A DNA stretch of 64,000 nucleotides from Helianthus annuus (GCF_002127325.2 NC_035441.2:150320124-150384123); one strand, 5' to 3'; counted from the stretch's first letter, positions 1 to 12,700 are shown. Numbers and translations: made by a program. Notes: generated by a model from the letters alone, not told the origin.

Positions 1-658
1 TGTGTTTTGGTTAGTTATATCTAGTTGTTGATGGTTTGATTATATTTGTCACTTTAAGGTGTAATATGTTGTTTGGATGGTATAAAGGGTGTTGATGTAC
101 ATATAATAAAATGAAATATTGGTAATAATATTGTATTATGGATGGTAAAAAGCAATGGTATTGAATTACGAATGGTAGGAGGTAATGGTAGTGTAGTATG
201 GATGGTATGATAGATGAAAGGGAATATGTATTCAAAGTGGTGTACTAAAACACGTTATAACATGTTCATATATATAGATGCACATGTGCATTTCTAGCGT
301 TGTTAATGTTATAACAAGTTCATACATATAGATGTACATGTGCATTTCTATTATTGTTAATGTAAAAAGTAGTGTATTATGAATGGTAGTGTAAATGAAA
401 GTGCAATTATCTGATATTTTTAATGAATTACGGAATTTGTCAAAGAAATTATACAAATGCACATGTGCATAAATAACCGTTACTCGAAAAAAAAAATTTG
501 AATTTTTTTTTATTATTGACGAAATATAGCGATTTTTCCAAAAAAGAATAGTAAAAAAAATTGGGGTGTTTTTTAGATTTTTTTAGGTATTTTTTGGTTG
601 TGTTCATATTGGATCCCGCGGTTCTCGCAATAAAGGGTGGTTACTAACGGATCCTTCT

Positions 659-660
<2 letters not shown>
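1..660. other. AT-rich non-coding DNA, left edge
   Basis: No gene is supported here. A direct repeat of roughly 60 bp is visible (about 249-300 and 309-362, each with a TTCATA(TA)nGATG core followed by a GCATTTCTA block). The palindrome ATGCACATGTGCAT occurs exactly at 278-291 and 457-470, with a degenerate copy near 334. Gene 1 needs one or two more 3' exons, and they are not in this stretch, so they lie beyond the window edge or have been lost. Confidence 0.5.

Positions 661-744
<84 letters not shown>
661..744. repeat. (TA)n microsatellite
   Basis: Uninterrupted TA dinucleotides, about 42 units, directly abutting the foldback element that starts at 745. A second TA run (1138-1162) lies on that element's other side. 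Confidence 0.95.
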
Positions 745-747
<3 letters not shown>

Positions 748-1137
748 GGCTGCTAGAATGAGAATCATCACGAGTTGTAAGAACCGCGAGAACTACACCC
801 CACGGAGCGCCGTTCGCCGCGATTTTTTTTTTACAAGTAGATGTGTGTATTATAAACACGGTCGTAAAAAATCACGGCGAACGGCGCTCCGTGGGGTGTA
901 CTTTTTTACACCTCAAGTTTGGTGTTTTTTAATTTTTTTTCTTTTTTCTTTTTTTTTTCACCAAACTTGAGGTGTAAAAAAGTACACCCCACGGAGCGCC
1001 GTTCGCCGTGATTTTTTACGGCCGTGTTTATAATGCACACATCTACTTGTAAAAAAAAATCGCGGCGAACGGCGCTCCGTGGGGTGTAGTTCTCGCGGTT
1101 CTTACAACTCGAGGTGGTTCTCATTTTAGCAGCCCCC
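745..1137. mobile_element. Nested foldback MITE in TA microsatellite
   Basis: A near-perfect palindrome of about 390 bp with ends GGGGGCTGCTAGAATGAGAA and its complement, centred near 935. Each arm contains a smaller inverted repeat: a 34-bp module starting ACACCCCACGGAGCGCCGTT occurs at about 795-828 and 984-1017 in one orientation and at about 866-899 and 1053-1087 in the other. The module therefore appears four times in alternating orientation. The flanks are TA runs, consistent with a TA target site. There is no coding capacity; ORFs across it are products of the palindrome. Confidence 0.85.
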
Positions 1138-1162
1138 TATATATATATATATATATATATAT

Positions 1163-1557
1163 AGGATCAAGATCAAGGGAAATTCCTTCTGAGTTGTGAG
1201 AACTTAGAGAACTCAGCCTTCTCATGCTAGTTTTGCCCCCAATTTTTTTACACACTCCTAAATTAAAATGTTAGAAAAGATTGCCGTAAAAAAATTTAAA
1301 AGTTTTTTCGAAGTAGTGTTTTTCGGTTCCTTACAGTAGCTGTAAAAAATTGATGACATAAACATGAGATTTGTTTACAACATTTACAGCTTCCGTAAAT
1401 GAAAACAAACTAGTTTTTTAAGGTTTTTTTTTTTTTTTTTTGAAAAGTTGATTTTTTTTAGGATTTTTGATATAAATTTTTTTTGAAAAAACCTTTCGTA
1501 AGGACGAGTTCTCTAAGTTCTCACAACTCGTATAAGTTTTCATTTTACCCTAACCCT
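1163..1557. mobile_element. TA-flanked MITE with GAGTTGTGAGAACTTAGAGA inverted repeats
   Basis: Terminal inverted repeats of about 50 bp: the left arm contains GAGTTGTGAGAACTTAGAGA near 1190 and the right arm its complement near 1508-1530. Both ends touch TA runs. The terminal sequence resembles the right ends of 745-1137 and 45,475-45,841 (TTCTCATTTTA next to TA), so these look like one family. No ORF. Confidence 0.7.
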
Positions 1558-1675
1558 ATATATATATAGATTGTTAATTAAAAAATTAAACAATTTGAGT
1601 TAATTTTTTCCCTTAGTAAAAATTTAATCTTTCGTTCACCCAATGATATGCATGTCCTAGATGAGTGAACCGTAC

Positions 1676-4600
1676 CTGAATGCGAAGATAGTTATCAACA
1701 GAATTGAGGGCTTCAAAAACAATGTTGTTGTGCATAACAACTAAATCTGCACTTGCTTCCGTGAAAGCTTCTATCAACGGGGCTGAACCTTGGTTAGTCA
1801 ACCACCCGATTACTCCCCATTTGGCAGCCATTTTCGCATCAAATTTCGGTGTCTGCTTCTGCGTGCCCGTCCCAATTGATATCAAGAGGTATCGATCATA
1901 TTCGAAGGGCGAGATTGCAGGGAAGTTTGGATCCTCTTTCAGAATTTGCCTTGTCACTTCCCCTACTGCAACCAAAGACTGCCAATCGAACCACAAGAGT
2001 GTTCATGGTTTTACATTCCTTATTAGTACATAAACTTGTATAATACTTTGTACAAATATCATATTAATTTGGTATAATGAAACTGTGTAGATCTTTTATC
2101 TATCAAAATTGTATAATCTCAATTCTGCACTTATATAGGTGTTAATTTATATATCAAACACATAAAAATTTATAATAAATGTCTTTAAAAAAATTTGGAG
2201 TTGCAAAAAGTCTTTTAGGTTATAATTCTTTCAATAGTATATGTATAGACCATGTAGAAAGATATAATTATAGTTGATATACACTAGTGGTGACACGATG
2301 ATGCTACAGTGGTCTGTCAATTATCTAAATTTGCCGTTAAAAAATGTGTATATAATTCATCTGGAATTTACTTTCTTCACGAAGAGTTGTATACATTACT
2401 TTTGAAGAATTAAATATATTGGACTGAAACCGGGCATGAAACTGATCTAGCTAAGCCTTAATTTTGAATGTTCTCAGTTTAAGTTTTTATTTTTAAATAA
2501 ATTTTTCCTTTCAAATTCTAAATTTTATTATATGCATATTTAAGTTTTATTAAATAGCAAATTCACACCAACACAAAAATCATTTTCATATTTTATGTTA
2601 TATTTAAGTTTTTCTTTTAATGTTACCCAACTAAACCGGTAAAGCGACCGGTATCCAATTGTGAAAACATTAGTTGCATATCATCTATGAGTAATTAAAT
2701 TAAAGGGATTTTTTACATATTTCCCCCTCCTAAGCCTTCTTATTACGTATTTCCCCAAACCATAAAATCAATTACATATTTCCTTTTTTTTTAAGAAATT
2801 ACCCAACTACCCTCAAATAAACTCATGTATATCCCAGTTGTATAATAATAAAAAAAAAAAAAAAAAAAAAACTCTACACAACAAAAAGGCCGTTTCTTCT
2901 CCCCATCAAAAAGACGCTGCTGTTCATCTTGTTCAGAAAAAATCGATAATGATTTCTTCTCCCCCACCAAAAAATCACGTTGATGTTAATCTTGTTCATC
3001 ACACATATGATTTCTTAATATGATTTCTTATTTTTTAATTGATAATGGATGATTTTTAAATCTCTTCATCACGTTGCTGTTAAGCTTTTGTTTTTTTTTT
3101 TTTTAATTTGATTTTTAAATCTGTATAAATTGGAAGATGATACTTTCAGTATCATTCCATTACTTTTAGTTTTAATTTTTTTAACATTGTATATTTTATC
3201 GTAAATCTGTTGTTTTAGAGTATTAATATGCAAAAATTTTTGGTTAAACGGGTCATGTTTTTGTCAACCCACAGCAAGTCTTTTCATTGACGGGTTCATG
3301 CGTGTGGCACGTTTATGGGTTTGTGTCATGTTCGGGGGGTTCAACCCATAAATAGGACCCATTCAACACCCCTAACTTAAACGCACACTAATAATTGTTA
3401 CATTCCCGACAAGAACTTCTGCAATCAAGTAGAAGAATTGGGGTGATACTACATAATCGGGGTAAATATGTAATTGATTTTACATATTAGAATGGAGAAA
3501 TATGTAAATACTCATTTAATAAGTCATTAAAGGCAAAATAGTCATAAATAAGAATCATTTAAATGAAAAGGGGAAATATGTAATATATATGAGTTACGGA
3601 GGGGAAATATGTAATTGATTTTTTGGTTTAGGGAAATATGTAATAAGAAGGATTAGGAGGGGGAAATATGTAAAAATCCCTAAATTAAATGCCCTCCCTT
3701 CATAAAGAGTAATTTGGCATAATATATAGTTGTACATCATGGTTGTATTACTAATTACCGGATTATTAGCAGCAATGCCACCGTCAATAAGGTTAAACTC
3801 CCTATCACCGTTTTGAAAATAATAAGCCGGGAGGTAAGTAGGTGCCGCTGATGTCCCGATGCAGATGTCCGATAATTGCGCATCCATGCTTGGCTCCCTT
3901 GGAACCTTCAAACAGCCATTTATTCATTAATATTAAATCATCTGCAACTTATATACCATCCCCATTTCCAAATAATAAATTGCAATAAAAATACTTCATA
4001 CTTTTTTTAATAATTAATAAAAGTCTGAAACCACAAACAGTTTGTACAATATAATCAACAAGTTAATGAAACTGCATCACAGTATTCTAATAAAAATACT
4101 ATTTAAAAAAAAATTGACGAGAGATAGCGCAAGGTACGCAGGTGTAAAAAGTTGCTATAGAAAAAAAAATGACTATATATAGTAAAAATTAAGTTGTTTA
4201 TTCATTCCAACTAGAATTACGACCCGCCGCAATGCGGCGGGGATTCTTTAGTTATAACTAAGTCAATTTAGGACGCACATGTTATGTTGAACCTGTCAAA
4301 CGGGAAAAAATAGACGATGTAAAAACGTTCACCCACACACGCACGTTGCGTCGTGTTAACTCGCAAAATTTAGAACGAAACGTGAAAATGCTAATTAAAC
4401 CATAGACGCACGTTGAGATGTTTTAAGTCACAAAATTTAGAACGAAGCAAAGCGAAAAATTTGTAGAAAATGAAAACTATAAAGGAACAAAGTTGAAAGT
4501 AAAAAAGGTTGTGAGGATAGATTGCAAAAGATAAAAAGTTTTGTGTTAATGGTAAAAAAACAAATAGTTTTGGGTTAAAAGTAATTTATGAAATACTTTT

Positions 4601-5855
4601 GTGTGAAAAGTAAAAAAATCAATTTTTTTTTTTTGAAAAACCCTCAAAGCCAAGGTTACAACAACCATATGCATAACCATTTTTTCTTTGAAAAACCCTC
4701 AAAGCCAAGATTACAACACATAAGTAAAAAAATCAAAGTGGTTAAATCGCAAAAGATGGAAACGTTTGAATTAGAAGTAAAAAATCAAACTAATCAAAAG
4801 GGTTAAATTACCATAGATTAAAAGTTTAAACTTAAATTGTTAAAGATTAGAACTTTAGGGTTAAAAAGGAAAGAAAGATTAAAAATTTCAAACTTATATT
4901 GTCAAAGATTAAAATTTTAGGGTAAATTGTCAAAGATTAAAACTTTAGGGTTAGAAAGGAAATAAAGATTAGAAGTTTAAACTTAAATTGTCAAACATTA
5001 AAACTTTAAGGTTAAGAAGGAAAACTTCTTTTTTTTTTTTTTGAAAAACTCCGAAAGCTAAAGGTACAACCTTTTATGCACATATAACTTGCTTATTTAT
5101 AGGTTAATAATAATAATATGTTATACAAAGTACAAACCCTATTATGTAAACAAATAAAAAGAACTAGAATAAAAATATACAAATACCTGAAAGGAGCTAA
5201 AGATTACAGGTTGCATATCCCTGATGTCAAAAGTAGGGATTACAACGTTAGTCAATGTCTGACTCAACTTTGTGGTTCCTAGTAAGCTCTTCACAAGGTT
5301 TTGAAGGTACTTCCCGTTGTATTTTGGTCCTACCAATGTCTTCAACAACTTTATAATTCCAGCAAATGGCCCTCTAAATATGCACCAAAAGAATATTAAA
5401 AGACATAAAGCTGGTAAAAGCATTGCATCATATATTTAGTTAAATTTTATCTTACCCAACTTGTGGGAAAATTTTGGGACAATTCTCAACATAAAATGGA
5501 ACAATGTCTTTAGCAGCGTACAAAGGTCTATTGTTCTCATTTGGGGCTGTTAGCATGACTGTGATTAGACCACCAGTGCTAGTTCCCGAAACAACATCAA
5601 AGTAATCGGCTAGCCTCGCCTCCTCGCCATCTAACGCCTGCAATTATTCGACTCCATAAATCAATAATTACTGCCGCGTTATTTAGAGACTACAAAGATA
5701 CGCTATACCTGAAGTTCTGATTCAAGGTACTGGAGAATGACACCGGGGATGATACCTCGTATGCCTCCGCCATCAATATTAAGGATTGTCATGAGATTTC
5801 CGGAGGTTGGTGGGCGCAGACTGAGTCGGGTCGTTGCTATAGTTTCGCTAGCCAT
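1676..5855 (-). CDS. Patatin-like lipid acyl hydrolase, gene 1 (3' part outside window)
   Basis: Likely a patatin-like phospholipase (PLP2/pPLA-II type) that releases fatty acids from membrane phospho- and galactolipids; plant relatives act in defence and lipid turnover. Exons: 5709-5855, 5456-5637, 5187-5373, 3759-3905, 1676-1978. All joins are GT-AG and keep the frame, giving 322 residues so far. Motifs: DGGGIRG anion hole at residues 28-34, GTSTGG with nucleophile Ser69, and DGG with catalytic Asp213. No signal peptide is evident. Met1 is the ATG at 5855 (MASETIATT); an upstream in-frame stretch begins with TTG, not ATG. The family usually reaches about 400 residues, so one or two 3' exons, homologous to gene 2 exons 6 and 7, are missing past coordinate 1. 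Introns are 71, 82, 1281 and 1780 bp; the last two hold transposons. Family assignment is firm, substrate is inferred. Confidence 0.9.
2705..3680. mobile_element. MULE-like non-autonomous element in intron 4 of gene 1
   Basis: Long terminal inverted repeats of about 85 bp (left 2705-2795, right about 3595-3680), both rich in ACATATTTCCCC. The 9-bp target duplication TAAATTAAA is exact at 2696-2704 and 3681-3689, the size expected for Mutator-like elements. The interior is AT-rich and holds a decayed block (about 3240-3375) ending in a CACCCCTAAC motif that resembles a hAT end. No transposase is visible. Confidence 0.8.
4210..4241 (-). mobile_element. Helitron 3' terminus in intron 3 of gene 1
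   Basis: Read on the minus strand this is a perfect 8-bp GC stem (GCGGCGGG pairing with CCCGCCGC, 3-nt loop) followed after eight bases by CTAGT, the classic Helitron 3' end. The element would extend to higher coordinates inside intron 3 (3906-5186). Its 5' TC end was not identified. The adjoining sequence (about 4260-4600) carries repeats around CAAAATTTAGAACGAA, typical of non-coding Helitron interiors, but this is inference. Confidence 0.6.
4623..4716 (-). repeat. Duplicated poly(T)-headed unit
   Basis: GAAAAACCCTCAAAGCCAAG occurs at 4635-4654 and again at 4690-4709, each after a T-rich run, with a degraded third copy after a T run at 5028-5063. On the minus strand these read as poly(A)-tailed 3' ends, suggesting retroposon tails, but no target duplication was confirmed. 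Confidence 0.4.
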
Positions 5856-5931
5856 CTTGTAAGTGCAAGAAACGCAAACTCTTGAGAGCAAATTTAGATT
5901 AGTTTTTAGTAAGAAGACTTAATTTGATACA

Positions 5932-5940
5932 GTTTATATG
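5932..5940 (-). promoter_or_regulatory. TATA box of patatin-like gene 1
   Basis: TATAAA on the minus strand about 80 bp upstream of the gene 1 ATG, the usual spacing for a plant promoter with a short leader. Gene 2 has a similar TATAAA about 66 bp upstream of its ATG. Confidence 0.5.
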
Positions 5941-5941
5941 C

Positions 5942-7030
5942 TAATTAAGTTTCGTTGTTCTATTGACCCTTTCATGTATCATCTATCACGTTTTTATGCT
6001 AATCCAATAGGATATATCGAGTCAATTACTTCAAATTGTTCCATAACATAAAAAATGTGCAATATTAAACTTCATTTGACAAATCTAGAGATAAGATCGA
6101 GATTAGAGTTATAAAAAGGAGGTCGTATGATACACGGGAATATATTTAGCATTACCTTATATAAAATCATAAATTAACAACGTGCGAACATTTATATATA
6201 TAATAGTTGGATATTTGGGTTTTCCAATGGATACCTAAGTTTAATCCCCAGTTGTGTCACTTGGTGGATAAGACAATGATTGATATAGCCTAGCCTCCTT
6301 GTAGAGGTGTCAGACTCTATCTTGAGTTCACCCGAGTTTTCGTCCCACCATGTGTTACACCATAGAGTTCTGCTCTTGTGGTGGCACATGACTGTCAAGT
6401 AGCAACCGGCGGTATAGTTTCCCGAGAGAAACCCCAAGCCAAACTTTGAAGACAACGTGGGTCCGGTTAAAACAAAATGATCTGGCCAAAGTAAGGCAAC
6501 GACGCTCTCCGATTTTAAGAGTGCGATATCCTAATACAATACAAGAAAGTGAAAAAGACATTATTTTGTAGATACCATAGCAACAGTTCGTGGGCTAACA
6601 CGTTTCCTTTTTTATTTTATTTTTCAAGTAAAATAGGTAGGTACGTAATAGAAAATATTTCTTATATTTTGTACATGTAAATAACACATTCTAAATAATA
6701 AAAGAAGTATTATAAATAAAAATATTTATCGTTAAATACAATCGAAATTTGTAATAAGAAACAAAATATGTTTTTGGTTAATATAGCAAGAAACATTTTT
6801 AGCTAAATTGAGAAGAGTTATTTTGAGGTAAAGTCATGTTTGCTATTCTTCTTTTGAAGAGTAAACTTCACTAAAACACACTCTCGACTTAAATGGACAA
6901 ATGGCCAACAAATACAACACGCCCTCGACCAAAACAGGCAAGAGGCAATCAATTACAGCATATACAAAGGAAATTTACACCCATTCTCCCAACGGATGGA
7001 TTTAAGAGAAGACCTATTTTTTAACGACAC
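5942..7030. other. Upstream intergenic region of gene 1, unassigned
   Basis: No gene supported. The block at about 6190-6560 has a more balanced composition and minus-strand ORFs of 68 and 87 codons, but they show no recognisable domain; I suspect an old repeat. 6560-6860 is AT-rich, and 6860-7030 may be the 3' flank of the LINE remnant next to it. Confidence 0.3.
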
Positions 7031-7065
7031 GAAACCTCTTGACTTCCCCAAAAATATCTTGTGGG

Positions 7066-7745
7066 CTACATTTTATATTGAAAAGTCACCCCATTTCTTC
7101 CTTTCCAAATGCACCAACACATAATCAAGATAAGACCATGGACGATCTTCTTCGCTTTCTTCCCAAATTGAAAATAACCACTAGCTTCCATAAGATCTTT
7201 GAATGTGAAGATAAAAAGCGGAGGCAAATTAAACCAAGCACTAAAACTTATCCATATCCTATTCAAGAACATGGAAGCTGTAAATAGATGTTCTATGAAT
7301 TCCACACGTTCCTCACAAAATAAACATAGGTTTGGCGGAATATTCATATGTATTTTCCTCAGGTTTCCGAGTAGCTAACCTATCAAGATTAACTCTCAAA
7401 GCCATAATGTTACATTTAAGAGGAACCCAATTACACCACTTGAAGTCCATAACTGAATCACCTCCCCTACCCTATTCTTTCATTTTTTTTGACATATTTA
7501 ACCGAGAAGCCTCCTTCGTTGTCACCCAATCATTTCCACCAAGGCCAAAATGTCTTGGTATTCCTGCCATTCCAACAACTCTATGTGCGACTACGGAGAT
7601 CTAGACCAATTCTACATATATATTGTTACTAGACTTGTCCGGAGCAAGCCTCTCCCTCACTTTACATAGTTTTTACGCCTCGATACTGAATAAATGGGGC
7701 CACCTATCGATGAACGACTAGTTTCCACCCAGATGTCGATCCAGA
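7066..7745 (-). mobile_element. LINE remnant, zf-RVT region
   Basis: Minus-strand frames carry the C-terminal region of a plant non-LTR retrotransposon. The order is a WPHLFSIEA-like segment (about 7700), then WCNWVPLKCNIMALRVNLDR (about 7385-7445), then CLFCEERVEFIEHLF (about 7280-7325) and CWCIWKGRNGV (about 7090). This is the reverse-transcriptase zinc-binding arrangement. The pieces sit in different frames with stops between them, and the cysteine expected after EHLF is absent (TAS instead). It is dead and truncated; no RT core or endonuclease is present. Confidence 0.7.
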
Positions 7746-7749
7746 ACTA

Positions 7750-8506
7750 CCTTCACTCTACCTCCAACTACATTTTCATCGTCGTGCCTAGGGGTATAAA
7801 CGAGCCGAGCTACTTGGAATGGGAAGTGCATGGGCATCCTCCTCCCTTCTCTTTTCAACCCTTGCCATTTTCAGCCCTAGAGAGAGCTCATTTCGGGCTG
7901 TTTCTAACAATTTTGTAATGATAAAAGTATAAGTGCAGTAACATGCAGGGTAAGTGTGGCTTTATCAACTCTGGTCAAATAAGTCTAACCAAGTCAAAGA
8001 ACAAGTTAAAGCTGAGAGATTGTTCGGAAAAGGAACGAAACCCGGACACCATAGAACATGAAGTTTCCGGTTATTCTTACATATGAACTTCCAGATTATT
8101 TGTTAGTATAAGTATATTCAGGGGAAATGTAGTTACCCTAAACTGTGTGTGTTCCATAGTATAGAGATAGTCTGAAACTTATGACAAGTTTCGAATTTCA
8201 TGTGTTTTTCTGTATATATGTTTTATAACTTGTAATAGTTAGACTTTGGAGTTTAGAGAGTGTTGTAGAGAGAGAGAAAGCTTAAAGAGGGAGAGTCTGG
8301 GTTTAGGTCTTTGTGACCTAAACCAAATTGTCGAAGACGTATACTCTTTCGGTTAAGAATCTATGTTAACTGATGATTAATAATAGAGTTTCTTCTATAT
8401 TTTTGTTTAGTCTTGAATCAAGTGCGATATTTTTGGTGTTCGTCATTGGTCCAAGGTGATCACGGGGACCTAACATTTTGAAAAATAGTATGCATGGTAT
8501 ATGAAC
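7750..8506. other. Possible decayed LTR
   Basis: No gene. About 8102-8443 begins TGTTAGTATAAG, contains a GA-rich leader-like stretch (8250-8300) and ends near TTCGTCA, which could be a degraded copia-type solo LTR. No target duplication or partner LTR was found, so this is only a suggestion. Confidence 0.25.
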
Positions 8507-8535
8507 GTTTAGGTATCTAGGATTAGGTTCAAGAG

Positions 8536-9686
8536 TAGGGGTGTTCAAAACCGGATATCCGAAAATTCGGATATCCGAACATTTCGGATAGTAGATTTCA
8601 CTATCCGAATCCGTATCCGAAATTTCGGAAATCCGGAATTCGGATATCCGAAACTTCGGATACGGATTCGGATAGTGAAACGGATATCCGAAATTCTAAA
8701 ATAGAATAAATTTCAAAATTAAAGTTTGTCCTTTTCCAACTTAGCAACTTAAACATCTGATTATAAAAAAAGAAATGAACATAATCCATTGTTCTAAAAT
8801 TGCACATAACATTGTCTCATAGATAAACATATAATCTTCTAAATCAATTCATTTGATTCAATCCATCCTTCCTACTTCCATTGAAAAATCTGTAACAATT
8901 TCAAAAAAAAAAAAACCATAAATAACAAACCATGTTCAACATTAGAAAGTCAAAATTTGTTCAATGTTCAAACCTAATCGGTGAAACAAGAAAAAAAAAT
9001 AGAATGAATCTATGAAACATAACATAATTGAAACAAAGCCACAATGATTTACATAGAAAAACTTATCAATCATACACATCAGTTGAAACTAATCTAATCC
9101 AGATCTAAATAATAAACTAATAACAAATCAAAATCAATGAATCTATGAACAAATCAAAACAAAGTCGTATATAACAAATCAAAGAGAAACATGGATCTTC
9201 AAACAAATCGAACAGAAACTTGGATCTTCAAAAAAATCGAACAGGAACTTGGGTCTTCAAACGAATCAGATTCGTATGAAACAGAAACTTGGAAGTGGAA
9301 ACAAACCTCGGATCTTCGATTTTCAGATCTCGACGTGTTGGTGTTTTGATTATTTGATTCTTCGATGCTCACAGTCTCACAGATCTAGATATTTTTGAGT
9401 TCGTGGGGTGAGTTTTTGTGTGAATGAGAGGTGAGAGCGGCTGTGAGAAAAAGAGAGATTAGGGTTAGGTTTTCTAAAGTGGTATTTATATACAGGTACA
9501 TTTAAAAAAATCGGATATCGGATATCCGAAATATCCGAAACTTTCTGAAATCACTATCCGAATCCGAATCCGAAAATTCGGATTATCCGAATTTCGGATA
9601 TCCGAAAATTCGGATATCCGAATTTTCGGATAATTCGGATTCGGATAATCGGATAAATCGGATTCGGATGATTTTGAACACCCCTA
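8536..9686. mobile_element. Non-autonomous hAT element, 1151 bp
   Basis: Termini TAGGGGTGTTCAAAA and TTTTGAACACCCCTA are perfect inverted repeats, and the 8-bp target duplication TTCAAGAG is exact at 8528-8535 and 9687-9694. Both features are diagnostic of the hAT superfamily. Each subterminal region (about 8550-8695 and 9505-9670) is packed with GGATATCCGAA and CGGATTCGGAT motifs in both orientations, probably transposase-binding arrays. The interior is AT-rich without transposase. Confidence 0.9.
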
Positions 9687-9750
9687 TTCAAGAGTGAATA
9701 CTAGTGTATTTGCAAACTGAGCGAACTAATCTGGCCATACACGTGTGTAA

Positions 9751-12700
9751 TGTGACAACCCTCACCAAACCAGGTATCCGTACAAATTAATTAATATTTA
9801 ATTAGTGCTTAATTACTGTGCTTGATTTCAATTACGAATAAACTGCTTTCTGTTTTCTGATACATACATATTCATGCATCATACTGTATTTCTGTCACTC
9901 CATTTATTACACACAAAATTATAGTGACAAACTTGATGCACAAAAGCACAGTTAGCACAGTGAGCGGATAACCCAGTAAACATGCTGACATTGCCAGCAC
10001 TAGACAGACATTGTCTCTGAGGCCAGTATGAGCCGGGAATAGATGAGGATTATAAACCTGCGTCACTAGGTGATAGTTATAGTGACCGGATGTGCCTAAA
10101 ACATGCCTTAATTACAAAATTCCGCACTTTATACAAAAATTCAGCATTTAGCATAACTAGTAAAGTGCAGAAACTGGGTAAAATAATACTAGACACTTTC
10201 CAAAGTGTCGGGAATTTATTCTGTCACTAAAAACACTATAAAAGACACTTTAAGGCTTTACTTGACACTTTAACGGATCAATATCCAACCGAACAACCGG
10301 ACTTTACCCGGAACATAAAAATATTACCAAAGACATTGTTTATACCTTTTTGAGCTAGTTAGGGTCCCCGAACACCCTAACACCCTTTATATTACACTAC
10401 ACACTAATAACCTAATTAAAATCCTAACTAAACTAACTGGAACTTAACTATCCATTTGAAATCCAACCATATACCCCCCCCCCTCATTCGAACGGTTCCC
10501 CAAGGGGTGACCCACACATGATTTCTTGATTATTTTAATCCATATTGTCTAATATCTTAAAGACACATTACACAATGGACTTTAGTGAATATTGGATTAT
10601 ATATTTACATGTAAGATCACCATTATCTCTCATCAACACAACACCAAACAACCATCTTCCTCTCTTCTCTTGTGGGTTCAGCCGAAACCAAGGAGCACCA
10701 CCACCACCATCATTTGATTTTTCTCATGCAATCCATACATACCCTAAGGTGCTAGAGATCATTCAAGCAAGCCCGGTGCCTTCGGAAGCTCAAGAACCTC
10801 TCTAGATTTCTTTTATCCACCTTGTTTACGTCTTGTTTCTTCCCTAGCCTCGAGCTAGTAGTAAGTGCCTCTAAACATCCTATTGATCTTGTTTAAAGTG
10901 GTTAATAAGTGATTTAACGGTTAAAAATCAAGAACACACAAGATCATAACATAAAGTCTTGAAAGTATGATGAACAAGTTGGATAAAGAGAAACTAGTTG
11001 TGTAAATCATGTAAAACTTGTTTAGTTGTGATTACTTGATGTTGTTTGTCACTAGAAGTGGGATGGATCATCATCTAACCATACTAGATCATGTTCAAGA
11101 ACATGAACTAGTAGTATGTTAGTGTAAAAGTTGTAAATGATGGTGAACCCTTCCACTCATGAAACATGAACTTGTGTAAATATAATTTTTCTTGTAAAAT
11201 AAGGTTCTAAACTAGTAGATCTAAAGATCTACAAGTGGTTTTTCGGAAAAAACCAAGTGAAAGATGCAAGTCTTGTTAAAAACCCGGATCTTACATAAAC
11301 TAAAAGCAATTTTAGTGAATAAACAAGTGTGTGAACACTTGTGTAACAAGAAGATTTTACAAAGAAGTATTTTTGAAAAACTCCAAGTTCTTTAAAAGTG
11401 AAGTTTTTAAGAAACTAATTTTATTTTTAAAGATAACAAAACCTACTAAATATGTTAGAAGGTTACTACATATTTTTACAAGACTTACAAGTTCATGAGT
11501 TTGTGATTTATACTTATTTTCAAAAGTTTGATGTTTAAGTGATGTATGTTGATGATGGATAAATTGTTTCGTTGAATTTTGAAAAGAAAATGATACGCTA
11601 GTAAGCGTGGCCACCTCCAGTTACAGAGGAAACTCTGACGAAATTTTTCTAGAAATATAACACTTAGAAATATTTTTGTGACAAGTGTTTATAAATATAT
11701 TTTTAACTTGTTTTTCCAAATAAACTTCGCCATGATTTTTATTACAAAATAACCAAGTGTCGGAGGTGGATTTTCGTAAATAAAACTTGTTAAATATATA
11801 TTTAGAATTTATATTTCATAATAAAACGCTTGTGTGATTATGTGCTTATTATGTGAACTATAGATATATATTATTTTTAGGGTAAAAATAATATAACTTG
11901 AAAATATCATGAAGTTACGATCTCCCAAATAATACTAACGCCCTCACAAATAAGTATTTAAGTTACACCGGTATTGTTATTACAATGCGAACTCTAAAAT
12001 GTAACCTATGTATTTTCGGAAAAATACTCTTAAAAGTGTATTTTGATAAAAGTATTATTTTGGGAAATTGTATGGAATAAAATATAATATTTTTGGGAAA
12101 AATATATATATTTTGGAAATTAAAACATTTTAGACAAAGTATTTAAAATATATTTTCAAGTGAGACTTAAAAATATATTTTCGGAATTATAAAACACACA
12201 TGTATTAAAACCCCCATCCTTGGGAAGGAATATATTTACTAAATAATTAAGAAGTGTAAATACGAAATAGTTGTCTAACTATTTTCCAAAAACGTTAAAC
12301 CTTAAGCCAAGACACGACCGTCCGTCTAATAGAAGCTAGTACATGTAGGTCGTCACGCAACAGGTTGATTGGGATTGACTATTTCGAGACGCACTTCTGT
12401 GAGTTCATGTCCTCCTTTTCTCTTAACTGTTTTCAATTTTTATATTTCGGGGGTGGAATACATGTTACTGTAATTACGGATATTTTTATACATGGTATGG
12501 TTAGCTTAAGGAGGGTTACTACTTAGATCATGTGAGTGGGTAGGCGGAAACTTGAGGCCATTAATCCTCATAGTAGGACCGAGGGTCAGTAGCGGTAGAT
12601 CTATCTGGGTGTAGCGAGCCCAACTCCAGGCCCACTGTACGGACCTTGGGGTGACTTTGAGCCCGATGCAAAAATCTGCTAGGTTTGAGTCTTCCTACAG

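Noticed and set aside
644..1124. ORFs across the TA repeat and the foldback
   Set aside because: They consist of Ile-Tyr repeats from (TA)n or mirror-image arms of the palindrome.
6192..6561. Two overlapping minus-strand ORFs of 68 and 87 codons as a small gene
   Set aside because: No domain, no splice or promoter support; described only as unassigned sequence.
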